From Bacillota bacterium (lineage in GTDB: Bacteria > Bacillota > Clostridia > Christensenellales > Aristaeellaceae), in assembly GCA_023416655.1 (NCBI GenBank), contig JAEZHK010000080.1, positions 1 to 30,993 of the forward strand: 30,993 nt of DNA. Direction: 5' to 3'. A model generated the notes under the pieces. That model made no database searches and was not told the origin of the DNA. It saw only the letters and a list, made by a program, of their open reading frames with translations. This document shows, piece by piece, positions 16,436 to 24,998 of this stretch (the stretch's first letter is position 1; every line of letters begins with the position of its first letter). Both the position numbers and the translations under genes were made by a program.

Positions 16436-16903
16436 ATGGATCTGGCGCTGAACCTGATCGGGTGCTTTCTGGCGGCGGCGCTCTTCGCGCTGCTGTTCCG
16501 CACACCCCTTCGGCTGATTATCCCGGCGTCACTTGCGGCGGTGGCGGGCTACGCGCTTGGCCTCTGGTCCGGCGCGAAGATCGGAGCCGAGTGGGCGGGG
16601 GTCTTCTTCGGCTCCCTACTGGCGGCGCTGATGGGCGAGTGGATGGCTCGGAGGCTTCGCGCGCCGGCGACCATCTTTCTGACCGTCTCGGTGATCCCGA
16701 TGGTGCCGGGCGCGGGCCTCTACAACACCATGCTGGCGCTGGTGCAGAACCGCTATGCCGACGCCGCCGAGGCAGGCTCCAACACCATGCTCTCCGCAGG
16801 CGCGATTGCGCTGGGGATTTCGATCGCCGCGTCCGTCGCCTACGCGCTCCGGCGCGGGCGCGGAAACCCTTCGTCCGGCCCGGCGGATTCCCCAAAATCC
16901 TGA
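16436..16903 (+). CDS. ThrE-family exporter, small (C-terminal) subunit
   Basis: A 155-residue membrane protein of the ThrE_2 (DUF3815) family with about five helices. The family segment LTVSVIPMVPGAGLYNTM (about 82-99) mirrors the MPLLPG motif of the large subunit, and the two together form the exporter. The start is ATG 16436, just after GGGAGG. Longer in-frame starts would run back into the structured element. It lies 249 bases after the large subunit gene, an unusually wide gap for a pair that is normally adjacent; element A fills the gap. A terminator follows. Confidence 0.87.
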   Translation: MDLALNLIGCFLAAALFALLFRTPLRLIIPASLAAVAGYALGLWSGAKIGAEWAGVFFGSLLAALMGEWMARRLRAPATIFLTVSVIPMVPGAGLYNTMLALVQNRYADAAEAGSNTMLSAGAIALGISIAASVAYALRRGRGNPSSGPADSPKS

Positions 16904-16927
16904 TTGCTCATCGTAAAAGTGCAAATT

Positions 16928-16966
16928 GTCCGGCGGCGCGGCCCTTCGCTCCGCCGGACGTTTTTA
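16928..16966 (+). terminator. terminator after thrE
   Basis: GTCCGGCGG (16928-16936) pairs with CCGCCGGAC (16951-16959), and GTTTTTA follows. Confidence 0.88.
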
Positions 16967-16993
16967 TCCATGGCGGCGCGGGTATATTACTCG

Positions 16994-17013
16994 TGGAAAC
17001 CAAGCGGTTTCCA
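16994..17013 (+). other. inverted repeat before the oxidoreductase gene
   Basis: TGGAAACC (16994-17001) and GGTTTCCA (17006-17013) with a 4-base loop lie just before the ribosome site of the oxidoreductase gene. It may be an operator or a leader hairpin; no promoter is clear enough to choose. Confidence 0.35.
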
Positions 17014-17035
17014 TGGAAAAAGGGGGGGAATGCGC

Positions 17036-17710
17036 ATGAAGAAACTGGCGCTGGTTTTGATGGCCATGCTGCTTTTACTCACCGGATGCATGCGGCCGGT
17101 GGTTTCCGAAGAGGGGAAGCCGGACGGCGTTTCCGCGGCCACCCAGAAGCGCTACCGGGAGGGCGAGGTCACGGAGTACAAGGGCGCGCGGCTCGATCCC
17201 GCCATCGGACCGAGGGATAACTCCATCAAGGGCGTACAGCACGTGGACATCAATACCTACACGCTCGCCATTGACGGCCTGGTGGAAACGAACCAGACGC
17301 TTACCTACGACCAGGTGAAGGCGCTGGAAGCCTATGAGCGGCTGATCACCCTGCACTGCGTGGAGGGCTGGGATGCCACGGTGCTCTGGAAGGGCGTATT
17401 GCTGAACGACCTTTTGAACAAGGCGGGCGTGAAACCCGAGGCGGTTACGGTGATCTTCACCGCGGTGGACGGCTACACCACGTCGCTGCCGCTTGCGACC
17501 ATTCGGGACAAGCAGCTGATCCTGGCATATCAGGCCAACGGGCTCAACCTGCCGCCGGAGATGGGCTACCCCTTCATCGTGGTCGCGGAAGATAAGCTCG
17601 GCTACAAATGGGCGCGCTGGGTGAACCGCATCACGCTGTCGGACGACCCCAACTACCTGGGCTACTGGGAGCAGCGCGGGTACAGCAATTCCGCCGACGC
17701 CGGTAGCTGA
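17036..17710 (+). CDS. lipoprotein molybdopterin-dependent oxidoreductase
   Basis: A 224-residue protein of the sulfite oxidase/YedY-like molybdopterin fold. The signal peptide ends in a lipobox, LLTGC with C18 as the lipidated cysteine, so the enzyme should sit on the outer face of the membrane. The cofactor domain follows: TLHCVEGWDATVLWKGVLL places the molybdenum-ligating cysteine at C108, and VDGYTTSLPL plus GYPFIVVAEDKLGYKWARWV complete the family pattern. The C-terminal dimerisation domain of true sulfite oxidases is absent, as in YedY-like forms. No heme partner or cofactor gene is nearby. ATG 17036 is 7 bases after AGGGGGGG. The substrate is unknown. Confidence 0.87.
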   Translation: MKKLALVLMAMLLLLTGCMRPVVSEEGKPDGVSAATQKRYREGEVTEYKGARLDPAIGPRDNSIKGVQHVDINTYTLAIDGLVETNQTLTYDQVKALEAYERLITLHCVEGWDATVLWKGVLLNDLLNKAGVKPEAVTVIFTAVDGYTTSLPLATIRDKQLILAYQANGLNLPPEMGYPFIVVAEDKLGYKWARWVNRITLSDDPNYLGYWEQRGYSNSADAGS

Positions 17711-17744
17711 AGCGATTCGGTAAGTCAGTACGGTTAAATACTCT

Positions 17745-17780
17745 GCAAGCGGGTTCGAGCGGGCGCTCGAACCCGCTTGC
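17745..17780 (+). terminator. 16-bp perfect hairpin terminator
   Basis: A perfect 16-bp stem (17745-17760 with 17765-17780) with a GGGC loop lies 35 bases after the oxidoreductase stop. Only CATCATTT follows, not a T run. Its last bases are part of the next promoter's -35. Confidence 0.7.
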
Positions 17781-17805
17781 CATCATTTGGGTGTTCCAGT
17801 ATAAT
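17777..17805 (+). promoter_or_regulatory. promoter of the methyltransferase-like gene
   Basis: TTGCCA (17777-17782), a 17-base spacer and TATAAT (17800-17805). The -35 overlaps the 3' arm of the preceding hairpin. Confidence 0.8.
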
Positions 17806-17836
17806 GAAATGCATACATCCGGTAAGGAGGATGGCG

Positions 17837-18673
17837 ATGATTCCACTGGCCGATGTTGCCCGCTGGCTGCCCCGGCTTGACGGGTGCGCGAGAGAATTCC
17901 TTGGCGAGGATGAACTGAAACAGTATGACGCGATCCCTGCGGAGGAGCGGGCGGCGCAGCTTCGCGCGCTCCTGACCGCGCCCATCGCGCGGTTTACCGC
18001 CGTTAACGAGGCGTACTTTCGGGCGCGCTGGGGCGAGGCGCTTAAGAGGCTTCAACCGGAAGGAACATTCACGCTGATCGAGGTGGCCTCCGGTGACGCG
18101 GACATGATCCCGCAGTGCATGGCCCGGCTGCGCCCCGGCAGCCGGTACATCGCGGCCAACATGAACGAAAGGCTGAACGAAAGCCTTCTCGCAAAAACGC
18201 GCGGCCTGCCGCTCGAATTCGAGCTGGTTAAGGACGACGCGGCCAACATCCGCTCGCACGTCGGGGACGGTCTGGCGGACGTCATCGCCTTCCAGCACGC
18301 CGTCAACGACGTGCTGCAGGCCATCCTGTGCGCGCGGGAAGGCGTGGACACCGTTTACTCGGACTGGATGGAGACGCTGCGCGCGATGATCGATATGCTG
18401 AAACGCGAGGTCGCCGCGGGCACGCTCGAGGCCAGTGTGCGCGAGCCGTTTCTTCAACTGATTCGTTCACTGCTGCCGACCTTGCGCGAAGGCGGCCATG
18501 TCGCCATCAACCACTACATGTTCCAGCTGGACCTGGACTGGGGCTACCCGCCGCGGCTGTTTGAGGACATGCTAGACATGGTGCGCCCCTGGCTGAATGC
18601 GCTTCCGGGCTGCCGGGAGGTAACGCTCGACGGCTTCGACTCGAAGTGGTGGATCTTCCTGCGCAAGGAATGA
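17837..18673 (+). CDS. SAM-dependent methyltransferase-like protein
   Basis: A 278-residue protein. An N-terminal helical part is followed by what looks like a class I methyltransferase Rossmann core: LIEVASGDADMI (about 80-91) for the glycine-rich loop, RYIAANMNERL for the acidic strand end, ELVKDDAANIRS for the adenine site and ADVIAFQHAVNDVLQ for motif IV. The glycine loop is poor (SGD only), so binding of S-adenosylmethionine is inferred. ATG 17837 is 6 bases after AAGGAGG. The downstream membrane protein follows after 68 bases on the same strand, probably in one transcript. Confidence 0.65.
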   Translation: MIPLADVARWLPRLDGCAREFLGEDELKQYDAIPAEERAAQLRALLTAPIARFTAVNEAYFRARWGEALKRLQPEGTFTLIEVASGDADMIPQCMARLRPGSRYIAANMNERLNESLLAKTRGLPLEFELVKDDAANIRSHVGDGLADVIAFQHAVNDVLQAILCAREGVDTVYSDWMETLRAMIDMLKREVAAGTLEASVREPFLQLIRSLLPTLREGGHVAINHYMFQLDLDWGYPPRLFEDMLDMVRPWLNALPGCREVTLDGFDSKWWIFLRKE

Positions 18674-18741
18674 TCCGCAGCGCCCTGCCGAAGCGCAATT
18701 TACGAATGATCCCCCGCGCACTTTATGGCGAGGTGAACGGT

Positions 18742-19695
18742 ATGAAACATTGGATCGAAAAGATGATGGACGGCGAGCGAAGGGTATCGAGGGTCATCAT
18801 GGCCCTCGCGGGCGGGATGTTCGCGCTCTTCGCGCTTCTGATGTGCTATACCGCGCTTCTGCCCATCCTGTCCGGCGTGTACACGCTGGACTCGGCGGAT
18901 AAAGCGGAGCGCTTCAGCCGGAGCGACTTCATGGACGGCGTACTGCCCTACACTTCCTCGCTGGACATGATGGTGAGCTTCGTTATTTCGACCGAAACCA
19001 TTACGACGGTACAGGAATCGCTGACCTCGCAGATCCTGAGGGTTATTTCCGGCCCTTCCCGGACGGACAGAACCTTCAACGTCTACCGGCTGGCGGGGAG
19101 CGGTTTTTCAGTGATCTACCTGACGGAGGGCGTGCTGGACGACACGGGTGTCGTGCATGTGCAGACCGCTTACCGGGAACTGAACGCCCAGATCCTCCGG
19201 GAGACCGCGCCCAACGGATCAAACATCTACGTTCTGTACGACGCGGCCTCGCCGGTGCCGTTTTATTCGTTGACAGGCCTTTTCATCCTGCTGGCCGTGG
19301 CGCTGTTCTGGCTGAACGGGTCGAGCCTTCTTCGTAAGCGCACGAACCTTGGCCGCCGGATCGCGAAGGAAGGGGATTTTCGCGAACTCTGCCGCAAAAT
19401 CAACCTTCAGGCGGAGCGTCCGCTGTATGACGCTTCCGGCGTGACGGTTCTCTGCGACTGGGTGCTGATCAAAGACTATGCCGCGTATGTGAAAGGCCCG
19501 GTATGGACGACCATCGTACCGGCTTCCGACGTGGTGGGGGTGGAAGTTGCGCCGGAGGTCGATGAGGACGGAGATCACGCCTGCAGCATTGCCGTCAAGG
19601 GCTGGACCCATCCCTTTGTGCTCGGTCTGGACGAGCGGCAGGCTGCCCTTCTTAAGGCGGCGGTCGGCGAAATGAACGGGCGCGACAGGATGTGA
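18742..19695 (+). CDS. unknown two-helix membrane protein
   Basis: A 317-residue protein I cannot place with certainty; it resembles uncharacterised Clostridia membrane proteins (possibly DUF6709). A first membrane helix lies at about 22-45. An extracytoplasmic region of about 130 residues follows, then a second helix (about 174-192) and a cytoplasmic tail of about 125 residues with a beta-rich domain (VTVLCDWVLIKDYAAYVKGPVWTTIV). The start at ATG 18742 follows GAGGTG. Charged residues after the second helix (RKRTNLGRR) fit a cytoplasmic tail. No catalytic motif is visible. Confidence 0.65.
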   Translation: MKHWIEKMMDGERRVSRVIMALAGGMFALFALLMCYTALLPILSGVYTLDSADKAERFSRSDFMDGVLPYTSSLDMMVSFVISTETITTVQESLTSQILRVISGPSRTDRTFNVYRLAGSGFSVIYLTEGVLDDTGVVHVQTAYRELNAQILRETAPNGSNIYVLYDAASPVPFYSLTGLFILLAVALFWLNGSSLLRKRTNLGRRIAKEGDFRELCRKINLQAERPLYDASGVTVLCDWVLIKDYAAYVKGPVWTTIVPASDVVGVEVAPEVDEDGDHACSIAVKGWTHPFVLGLDERQAALLKAAVGEMNGRDRM

Positions 19696-19766
19696 AGCAC
19701 GTCTGTACTTTGATGCGCCAGCGCGTGGCGATGGGACGCGACTTCCGACGAATGCGCCGCCAACTA

Positions 19767-19795
19767 TTCCATCAAATTACCGGTGATGGTATACT
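19767..19795 (+). promoter_or_regulatory. promoter of the LURP-one-like gene
   Basis: TTCCAT (19767-19772), a 17-base spacer and TATACT (19790-19795), preceded by TGG as an extended -10. Confidence 0.6.
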
Positions 19796-19818
19796 TTCCA
19801 GGGAAAGGGGGTAGCGCC

Positions 19819-20286
19819 ATGCGGATGCTTTTCAAGCAGCGGTTTTTCTCGTGGCTGGACAGCTACGACATCTATGACGAGCAGGGGGAGACCCTGTACA
19901 CAGTGCAGGGCGTGCTCGCCTGGGGGCACTGCCTGAAGGTTTTTGACCGGGACGGAAACGAAATGGGTATGGTCAAGGAGAAGGTGCTCTCCTTCCTGCC
20001 CCGGTTCGAGGTGCATCTGGGCGACAGTTACGCGGGCGTGATCCGAAAGGAGTTCACGTTTTTAAAGCCGCGGTTTGAAATCGAGCTGAACGGCTGGCGC
20101 GTGGAAGGCGACTGGCTGGAGTGGAATTACGAGATTCTGGACGGGGACCGGCTGGTCGCAAGCGTTGGCAAAGAGCTTTGGCGCTGGACGGACACCTACC
20201 AGATCGAGGTTGAGCGGGACGAGGACGCGCTGATGGCGCTGATGGCCGTGCTGGCCATCGACGCGGCCAATTGCAGCCACGGATAG
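19819..20286 (+). CDS. LURP-one/scramblase-like (YxjI-type) protein
   Basis: A 155-residue all-beta protein of the LURP-one-related/Tubby-C-like fold. The family pattern includes FSWLDSYDIYDEQGETLYTVQG (12-33), KVFDRDGNEMGMVKEKVLSFLPRFEV and a repeated RFEIELNGWRVEGDWLEWNYEI core. Bacterial members such as YxjI have no established function; eukaryotic relatives include phospholipid scramblases. ATG 19819 follows AAAGGGGG. The gene stands alone with its own promoter. The 112 bases after it (to 20398) hold a weak 7-bp stem (20327-20333 with 20342-20348) and nothing else seen. Confidence 0.8.
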   Translation: MRMLFKQRFFSWLDSYDIYDEQGETLYTVQGVLAWGHCLKVFDRDGNEMGMVKEKVLSFLPRFEVHLGDSYAGVIRKEFTFLKPRFEIELNGWRVEGDWLEWNYEILDGDRLVASVGKELWRWTDTYQIEVERDEDALMALMAVLAIDAANCSHG

Positions 20287-20398
20287 GGTTCCTCCGACTG
20301 CAGGTGATTGGAAATCCGCAGGACGTTTGGAGGGCCGAAGTCCTCCAAGGTTCAATCATTCCGGCCTCGTTCCCTTCGCTTTCGCATGAGTTCTTAAC

Positions 20399-20983
20399 TC
20401 ATGCGAAATCCTTGAGAAACGCCTGCTGGCCATAGGCGGTGGCCTTGGCGATGAAGCGGGCGATCTCCTCCGGGCTTAACGCCATGTCCTCCCGGATCCA
20501 GCCCTCGATGACCGCCACGCTGCCGCTGGCGGTGTAGCTGTAGAGCATTTCCATCAGACCGCCCTCCTCCGTCATGCCCGCCGCCCGCCACGCGGCGACA
20601 CACTTGTCGCGGGCGATGTTGACGATGCGCCGGAGGAATTCCTTGTCCCCCCGCTCCGAAAACAGTACCTTGCACAGGTCGCCGTTTTTCCGGATCGCCT
20701 CGAGGATTTCCGTCAGCATCGAAAGCACATTGCCGTCCGACGGGGAGTCCGTCAGCGAGCGGTTGATCTCAGTGTACAATTCGTCCTCGATGCTGGAGAG
20801 CAGCGCTTCGGGGCTTAAGTAGTGGGCGTAGAAAGTATTGCGGTTGATGTCCGCATGGCGGCAGAGCTCCGTGGGCGTGATCTTGCCGATGGGCTTTCCG
20901 CGCATCAGTTCCAGCAGGCTCTCGCGGAGGACCATCTTCGTGTACAGAATCCTGCGGTCCGTCTTTGCCTTCCGGTAATCCAT
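20399..20983 (-). CDS. TetR/AcrR family regulator
   Basis: A 194-residue TetR-type repressor. The helix-turn-helix covers about residues 34-55 (ITPTELCRHADINRNTFYAHY), preceded by the usual helix 1 (YTKMVLRESLLELM). The C-terminal ligand domain (about 80-190) resembles those of DhaS-like Firmicute regulators. No target gene is obvious. The gene has its own consensus promoter and is transcribed away from nothing on the other strand, so it may act on distant genes. Start ATG 20983 follows GGAAGGAGCC. Confidence 0.88.
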   Translation of the reverse strand: MDYRKAKTDRRILYTKMVLRESLLELMRGKPIGKITPTELCRHADINRNTFYAHYLSPEALLSSIEDELYTEINRSLTDSPSDGNVLSMLTEILEAIRKNGDLCKVLFSERGDKEFLRRIVNIARDKCVAAWRAAGMTEEGGLMEMLYSYTASGSVAVIEGWIREDMALSPEEIARFIAKATAYGQQAFLKDFA

Positions 20984-21073
20984 GCCTGGCTCCTTCCGGT
21001 TCGCCCGCTCCGCATTTTCCGTATCCGGTAGGCGCGGGATGACGAACAGATTGTACGTCTCCGATCAGAATGT

Positions 21074-21102
21074 AGTATACTTGCGCCTGGCGCGGATGTC
21101 AA
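21074..21102 (-). promoter_or_regulatory. TetR gene promoter
   Basis: On the minus strand TTGACA (21097-21102), a 17-base spacer and TATACT (21074-21079). The leader is about 85 bases long. I saw no clean dyad that could be called the TetR operator. Confidence 0.82.
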
Positions 21103-21134
21103 GCTTGCCCAGACAGGACGCGCGATTGGAATAC

Positions 21135-21162
21135 GCCGCGCCCGGAAATTTCCGGGCGCGGC
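21135..21162. terminator. 28-bp perfect palindrome after the GH94 gene
   Basis: A self-complementary stretch (14-bp arms meeting at AATT) lies 34 bases past the stop of the minus-strand phosphorylase gene and before the TetR promoter. It is probably a terminator hairpin, although no T run follows on the minus strand. Confidence 0.6.
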
Positions 21163-21195
21163 TGAACTGTGTGCTGTTTTCCTTCGGGCCGTCTG

Positions 21196-23628
21196 CTACC
21201 CGATGCGCACTCTGACGCGGTGGGTTTCGCCTTCGCCCGAGGGGAGGGGCAGGAGATTCCCCGCCAGCGGAGCGCCATCCAGCGCCACGCTGAACGGCTT
21301 CTTCTCGCCGCCGGATGCGTTCTCGATCTCGATGATGTAGGTCGCGCCGCGGAACCTCCGGGTGATGGTGAGCTCCGGGAGACCTACGGGCAGGCAGGGG
21401 TCGATCAGAAGGCCGTCGTACTGGGGCTTGACGCCCAGGATCGCCTGAGAAACGCTGTAGAAGCTCCAGGCGGCGGTGCCTGTCAGCCAGCTGTTCTTGG
21501 CCTCGCCGTGGCGCGGCGCATAGGGGCCTGCGATCGTCTGCGGATAGACGTAGGGTTCCACACGGTGTAGCGTCTGGTCCTCGGTATAGCTGGGGCAGGT
21601 GCGCCGATAGGTATCAAACGCCCGGTCGCCGTGGCCCAGCACGGTTTCGGCGATGGTGATCCAGGGGTTGTTGTGGCAGAAGACGCTGCCGTTTTCCTTG
21701 TACCCCGGCGGGTAGGAGCTGATCTCGCCCAGTTCCTCGTGGTAGCGGGTGTAGGGCGGCGTGTGGAGCACGATGCCGTGAGGCCCCAGGAGCCTCTCCC
21801 GCACCGAGTCCAGCGCCTTCTGCGCCAGGCCTTCCGCTACGCCGATGCCCGCCATCACGCAGAAGCCTTGCGGCTCGATGAAGATCTGGCCCTCCTCGCA
21901 ATCGCGGCTTCCCACCTTGCCGCCCAGCGCGTCGTAGGCGCGCAGGAACCATTCCCCGTCCCAGCCGTGCTTGAGTACCGCTTCGGTCATGCGCTCCTTT
22001 TCATGGAGTGCGAAGACCGCCTCGTCCTCAAACCCCGCATGTCGGCTCAGCGCCGCGTAGTCGTCCGCAACCGCCACATACATGCCCGCGATGAACACCG
22101 ATTCCGCGATGCCGCTGTCGAAGTTCTGGGCGGTCTGGAAGCTCTCGCCGGGGGTCTTCGAGAAGCAGTTGAGGTTCAGGCAGTCGTTCCAGTCCGCGCG
22201 GCCAATCAGCGGCAGGCCGTGTGGCCCCAGGTGGTTTGCGGTATAATGGAAGGAGCGGCGCAGGTGCTCCGAGAGCGGCGCCACGTCGTTCGGGTTGGAG
22301 TCGAAGGACACCGGCTCGTCCAGAATCGAGAAATCGCCGGTCTCCTTGATGTAGGCCGCCGTGCCGAAGATCAGCCACAGAGGATCGTCGTTGAAGCCGC
22401 TGCCCACGTCCAGATTGCCGCGCTTGGTCAGCGGCTGGTACTGGTGGTAGGCGCTGCCGTCCGGGAACTGGGTGGCCGCGATGTCCAGAATGCGCTCCCG
22501 GGCGCGGCCGGGGATCAGGTGCACGAAGCCCAAGAGGTCCTGCGTGGAATCGCGGAAGCCCATGCCACGGCCGATGCCCGACTCGAAATACGAGGCGGAG
22601 CGCGACATGTTGAAGGTGACCATGCACTGGTACTGGTTCCAGACGTTGACCATCCGGTCCAGCCGCTCGTCGGTGCTCTTCACCTGGTAATTGGAAAGCA
22701 GTTCCGACCAGTATCCCTTGAGCGCGGAGAGCGCGGCGTCAAACTGCTCGTCCGTCCGGAACGCTTCCAAAAGAGCGCGGGCCGGTGCCTTGTTGACCAC
22801 GCCGGGGGAGGAGAACTTCTCCTCCTGCGGGTTCTCGCAGTAGCCCAGCACGAAGAGCAGGCTCTGCGCCTCGCCGGGCGCAAGGTTCAGCCGCACGTGG
22901 TGCGCGCCGATGGGCGCCCAGCCGCTGGCGACGCTGTCCGCCGTGCGGTCTTCCAGCACCGCCCGGGGCGCGTCAAACCCGTTGTAGAGGCCGAAGAAGG
23001 CCTCCCGGTCGGTGTCGAAGCCGATGGTTTCTCGGTTGACCGCCCAGACAGCGTAGTGGTTGCGCCGCTCCCGGTACTCGGTCTTGTGGTAGATGGCGCC
23101 CGGCTCCACTTCCACCTCGCCGATGTTGAAGTTGCGCTGGAAGTTGGTCATGTCGTCCATCGCATTCCACAGGCAGAACTCAACCACGCCGAAAAGGCTG
23201 ACCGCCTTGGGCGCGTCGGTGAGGTTTTTGAGCGTCAGCCTCGTCACCTGCGCGGTGTGGCCGCGGGGGACCAGGGAGACCTGCTCCGCGCGAAGCCCGT
23301 CTTTTTCGCCGAGGATGGATGTGTAGCCCAGGCCGTGGCGGCACTCGTACCGGTCGAGTTCCGTCTTCATGGGCTTCCAGCCGGGGTTCCAGACGGTTTC
23401 GCCGTCCCGGATGTAGAAGTAGGTGCCGCCTGCATCGGCGGGGAGGTTATTGTAGCGGTAGCGGGTCAGGCGCAAAAGGCGCGCGTCCCGATAGAAGCTG
23501 TACCCGCCGGAGGTGTTGGACAGGAGCGAAAAGAAGTCCTCGCTGCCCAGGTAGTTGATCCAGGGGTAGGGCGTGTCCGGCCGGGTGATCACGTATTCCA
23601 GGTGGGCGTCGTCAAAATGACCGTACAT
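21196..23628 (-). CDS. cellobiose phosphorylase (GH94)
   Basis: An 810-residue cytosolic enzyme that splits cellobiose with phosphate into glucose 1-phosphate and glucose. The start (YGHFDDAHLEYVITRPDTPYP) and WINYLGSEDFFSLLSNT are the cellobiose phosphorylase pattern. The catalytic acid is D482 in GRADWNDCLNLN. The length matches cellobiose rather than the longer cellodextrin phosphorylases. A C-terminal beta-sandwich ends the protein. GGAGG precedes the ATG. The promoter holds a LacI-type operator between -35 and -10, so the divergent regulator at 23982 very likely represses it. It works with the GH1 beta-glucosidase in beta-glucoside use. Confidence 0.95.
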   Translation of the reverse strand: MYGHFDDAHLEYVITRPDTPYPWINYLGSEDFFSLLSNTSGGYSFYRDARLLRLTRYRYNNLPADAGGTYFYIRDGETVWNPGWKPMKTELDRYECRHGLGYTSILGEKDGLRAEQVSLVPRGHTAQVTRLTLKNLTDAPKAVSLFGVVEFCLWNAMDDMTNFQRNFNIGEVEVEPGAIYHKTEYRERRNHYAVWAVNRETIGFDTDREAFFGLYNGFDAPRAVLEDRTADSVASGWAPIGAHHVRLNLAPGEAQSLLFVLGYCENPQEEKFSSPGVVNKAPARALLEAFRTDEQFDAALSALKGYWSELLSNYQVKSTDERLDRMVNVWNQYQCMVTFNMSRSASYFESGIGRGMGFRDSTQDLLGFVHLIPGRARERILDIAATQFPDGSAYHQYQPLTKRGNLDVGSGFNDDPLWLIFGTAAYIKETGDFSILDEPVSFDSNPNDVAPLSEHLRRSFHYTANHLGPHGLPLIGRADWNDCLNLNCFSKTPGESFQTAQNFDSGIAESVFIAGMYVAVADDYAALSRHAGFEDEAVFALHEKERMTEAVLKHGWDGEWFLRAYDALGGKVGSRDCEEGQIFIEPQGFCVMAGIGVAEGLAQKALDSVRERLLGPHGIVLHTPPYTRYHEELGEISSYPPGYKENGSVFCHNNPWITIAETVLGHGDRAFDTYRRTCPSYTEDQTLHRVEPYVYPQTIAGPYAPRHGEAKNSWLTGTAAWSFYSVSQAILGVKPQYDGLLIDPCLPVGLPELTITRRFRGATYIIEIENASGGEKKPFSVALDGAPLAGNLLPLPSGEGETHRVRVRIG

Positions 23629-23646
23629 GGCAGATCCTCCTGTGCG

Positions 23647-23675
23647 GTATAATTACGAAAACGATTTCGGTACAA
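23647..23675 (-). promoter_or_regulatory. promoter of the GH94 gene
   Basis: On the minus strand TTGTAC (23670-23675), a 17-base spacer and TTATAC (23647-23652). Operator O1 coincides with the spacer. Confidence 0.78.
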
Positions 23676-23896
23676 GGCACATATAGGGGCGGAATTTACA
23701 TCATCATAGCGCAAAACCATCGGAAATTCAAGCGGTTTTGCCCCCTTGCGCTGAAAAAAATCCTCACCCCGAAGGGAAGAGCCATTTCTTAACGAAAACG
23801 TATTCGAATCAACGCGCAAATCGAAAATAATTCCTGCTAACAGGAACGGGCTTCCAGCCGCGTTCCGGCGGACAGCGCCGTTACGTGACAAACATC

Positions 23897-23925
23897 TTGC
23901 ATTTTTTTCGGTCATCCCGTATAAT
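23897..23925 (+). promoter_or_regulatory. lacI promoter
   Basis: TTGCAT (23897-23902), 17 bases and TATAAT (23920-23925). Operator O3 covers the predicted start, which suggests autorepression. Confidence 0.87.
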
Positions 23926-23981
23926 TATTGAGCGAAAACGGTTTAGCGCGGCCGATCCATTTGACCGCGGAGGGAGCAGAC

Positions 23982-24998
23982 ATGGCTGTGACGATCCGGG
24001 AGTTGTCCCAGAAATGCGGCCTTTCCGTATCCACAGTCAGCAAGGCCTTGAACGGCTACAGCGACGTGAGCGAGGAGACGCGGGAGATGGTCCGGTCCGT
24101 GGCGCAGGAGATCGGCTACCGGCCGAACTCGCTGGCCCGCGCGCTCAAGACCAACCGAACCTACAATCTGGGCGTTCTGTTTGTGGACGACAACCAGAGC
24201 GGCCTGACCCACAACTATTTCGCTTCGGTGCTCGAGAGCTTCAAGGTGGAGGCCGAGCGCCGGGGCTATGACATCACGTTCATCAACCACAACATTGGAA
24301 AGAACAATATGACGTACCTCGAGCACTGCCGCTACCGCAACGTGGACGGCGTGTGCCTGGCGTGCGTGGACTTCCAGGCGCAGGAGGTCGTGGAACTGGT
24401 ATCCAGCGACATCCCCAACGTCACCATCGACCACCTGTTCAACAACCGCACCTGCATCCAGTCGGAAAACCGGCAGGGCATGCAGGAGCTGGTGCGCTAC
24501 GTCCACGGGATGGGCCACCGAAGCATCGCCTACGTGTACGGCAACAAGTCCGCGGTGACCGAGATCCGCGTCACCAGCTTCCTTCGGACCATGGCCGACC
24601 TCGGCCTCCCGGTGCCGGACGGCTTTCTGCAGCAGGCGATGTTCCACGACCCCGCCGTCACCTATCAGGTGGTGAAGCGCCTGCTCGCCGAGCCCAGGCG
24701 GCCCAGCTGCATCCTGATGCCCGACGATTACGCCGCGCTTGGCGGCATCGAGGCGGCGGGCGAGCTTGGGCTTCGGATCCCGGAGGACCTGTCCATCGCG
24801 GGGTTCGACGGCATCCGCATGATCCAGCGGCTTTCGCCCAGGCTCACCACCATCGCGCAGGACACCGGCCGGATCGGCCAGGAGGCCGCCCGCCAGCTGG
24901 TGCACCTGATCGAGAAGCCGCGCACCACCTATCCGGAGATCGTGCCCATCCCCACCCGGTTGATCCCAGGGGAGACGGTGCGAGAATTAGGGCGTTGA
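23982..24998 (+). CDS. LacI family regulator of beta-glucoside genes
   Basis: A 338-residue LacI/GalR repressor. The DNA-binding head has VTIRELSQKCGLSVSTVSKAL (residues 3-23) and the hinge helix SLARALKTNRT (about 50-60). The periplasmic-binding-like sugar domain follows (about 62-335), with the family motifs LMPDDYAALGG and GFDGIRM. ATG 23982 is chosen after GGAGGGAG; a longer in-frame TTG at 23928 lies inside the operator. Its sites are O1 to O3. The stop codon TGA lies inside the first helix of structured element B. The inducer is probably cellobiose or a related beta-glucoside, from context. Confidence 0.93.
   Translation: MAVTIRELSQKCGLSVSTVSKALNGYSDVSEETREMVRSVAQEIGYRPNSLARALKTNRTYNLGVLFVDDNQSGLTHNYFASVLESFKVEAERRGYDITFINHNIGKNNMTYLEHCRYRNVDGVCLACVDFQAQEVVELVSSDIPNVTIDHLFNNRTCIQSENRQGMQELVRYVHGMGHRSIAYVYGNKSAVTEIRVTSFLRTMADLGLPVPDGFLQQAMFHDPAVTYQVVKRLLAEPRRPSCILMPDDYAALGGIEAAGELGLRIPEDLSIAGFDGIRMIQRLSPRLTTIAQDTGRIGQEAARQLVHLIEKPRTTYPEIVPIPTRLIPGETVRELGR

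Larger units (their letters stand above)
23629..23981. promoter_or_regulatory. divergent control region cbp/lacI with three operators
   Basis: This 353-base gene-free region holds three related LacI-type sites. O1 CGAAAACGATTTCG (23656-23669) fills the spacer of the phosphorylase promoter. O2 CGAAAACGTATTCG (23793-23806) lies mid-region. O3 (23933-23948, CGAAAACG followed by GTTTAGCG) lies just after the lacI -10. The spacing would permit repression of both genes and DNA looping. Confidence 0.85.

Noticed and set aside
21631..23652. 673-residue open frame on the plus strand
   Set aside because: It is antisense to the cellobiose phosphorylase gene, whose motifs and promoter are clear. Long antisense frames are usual at this GC content.
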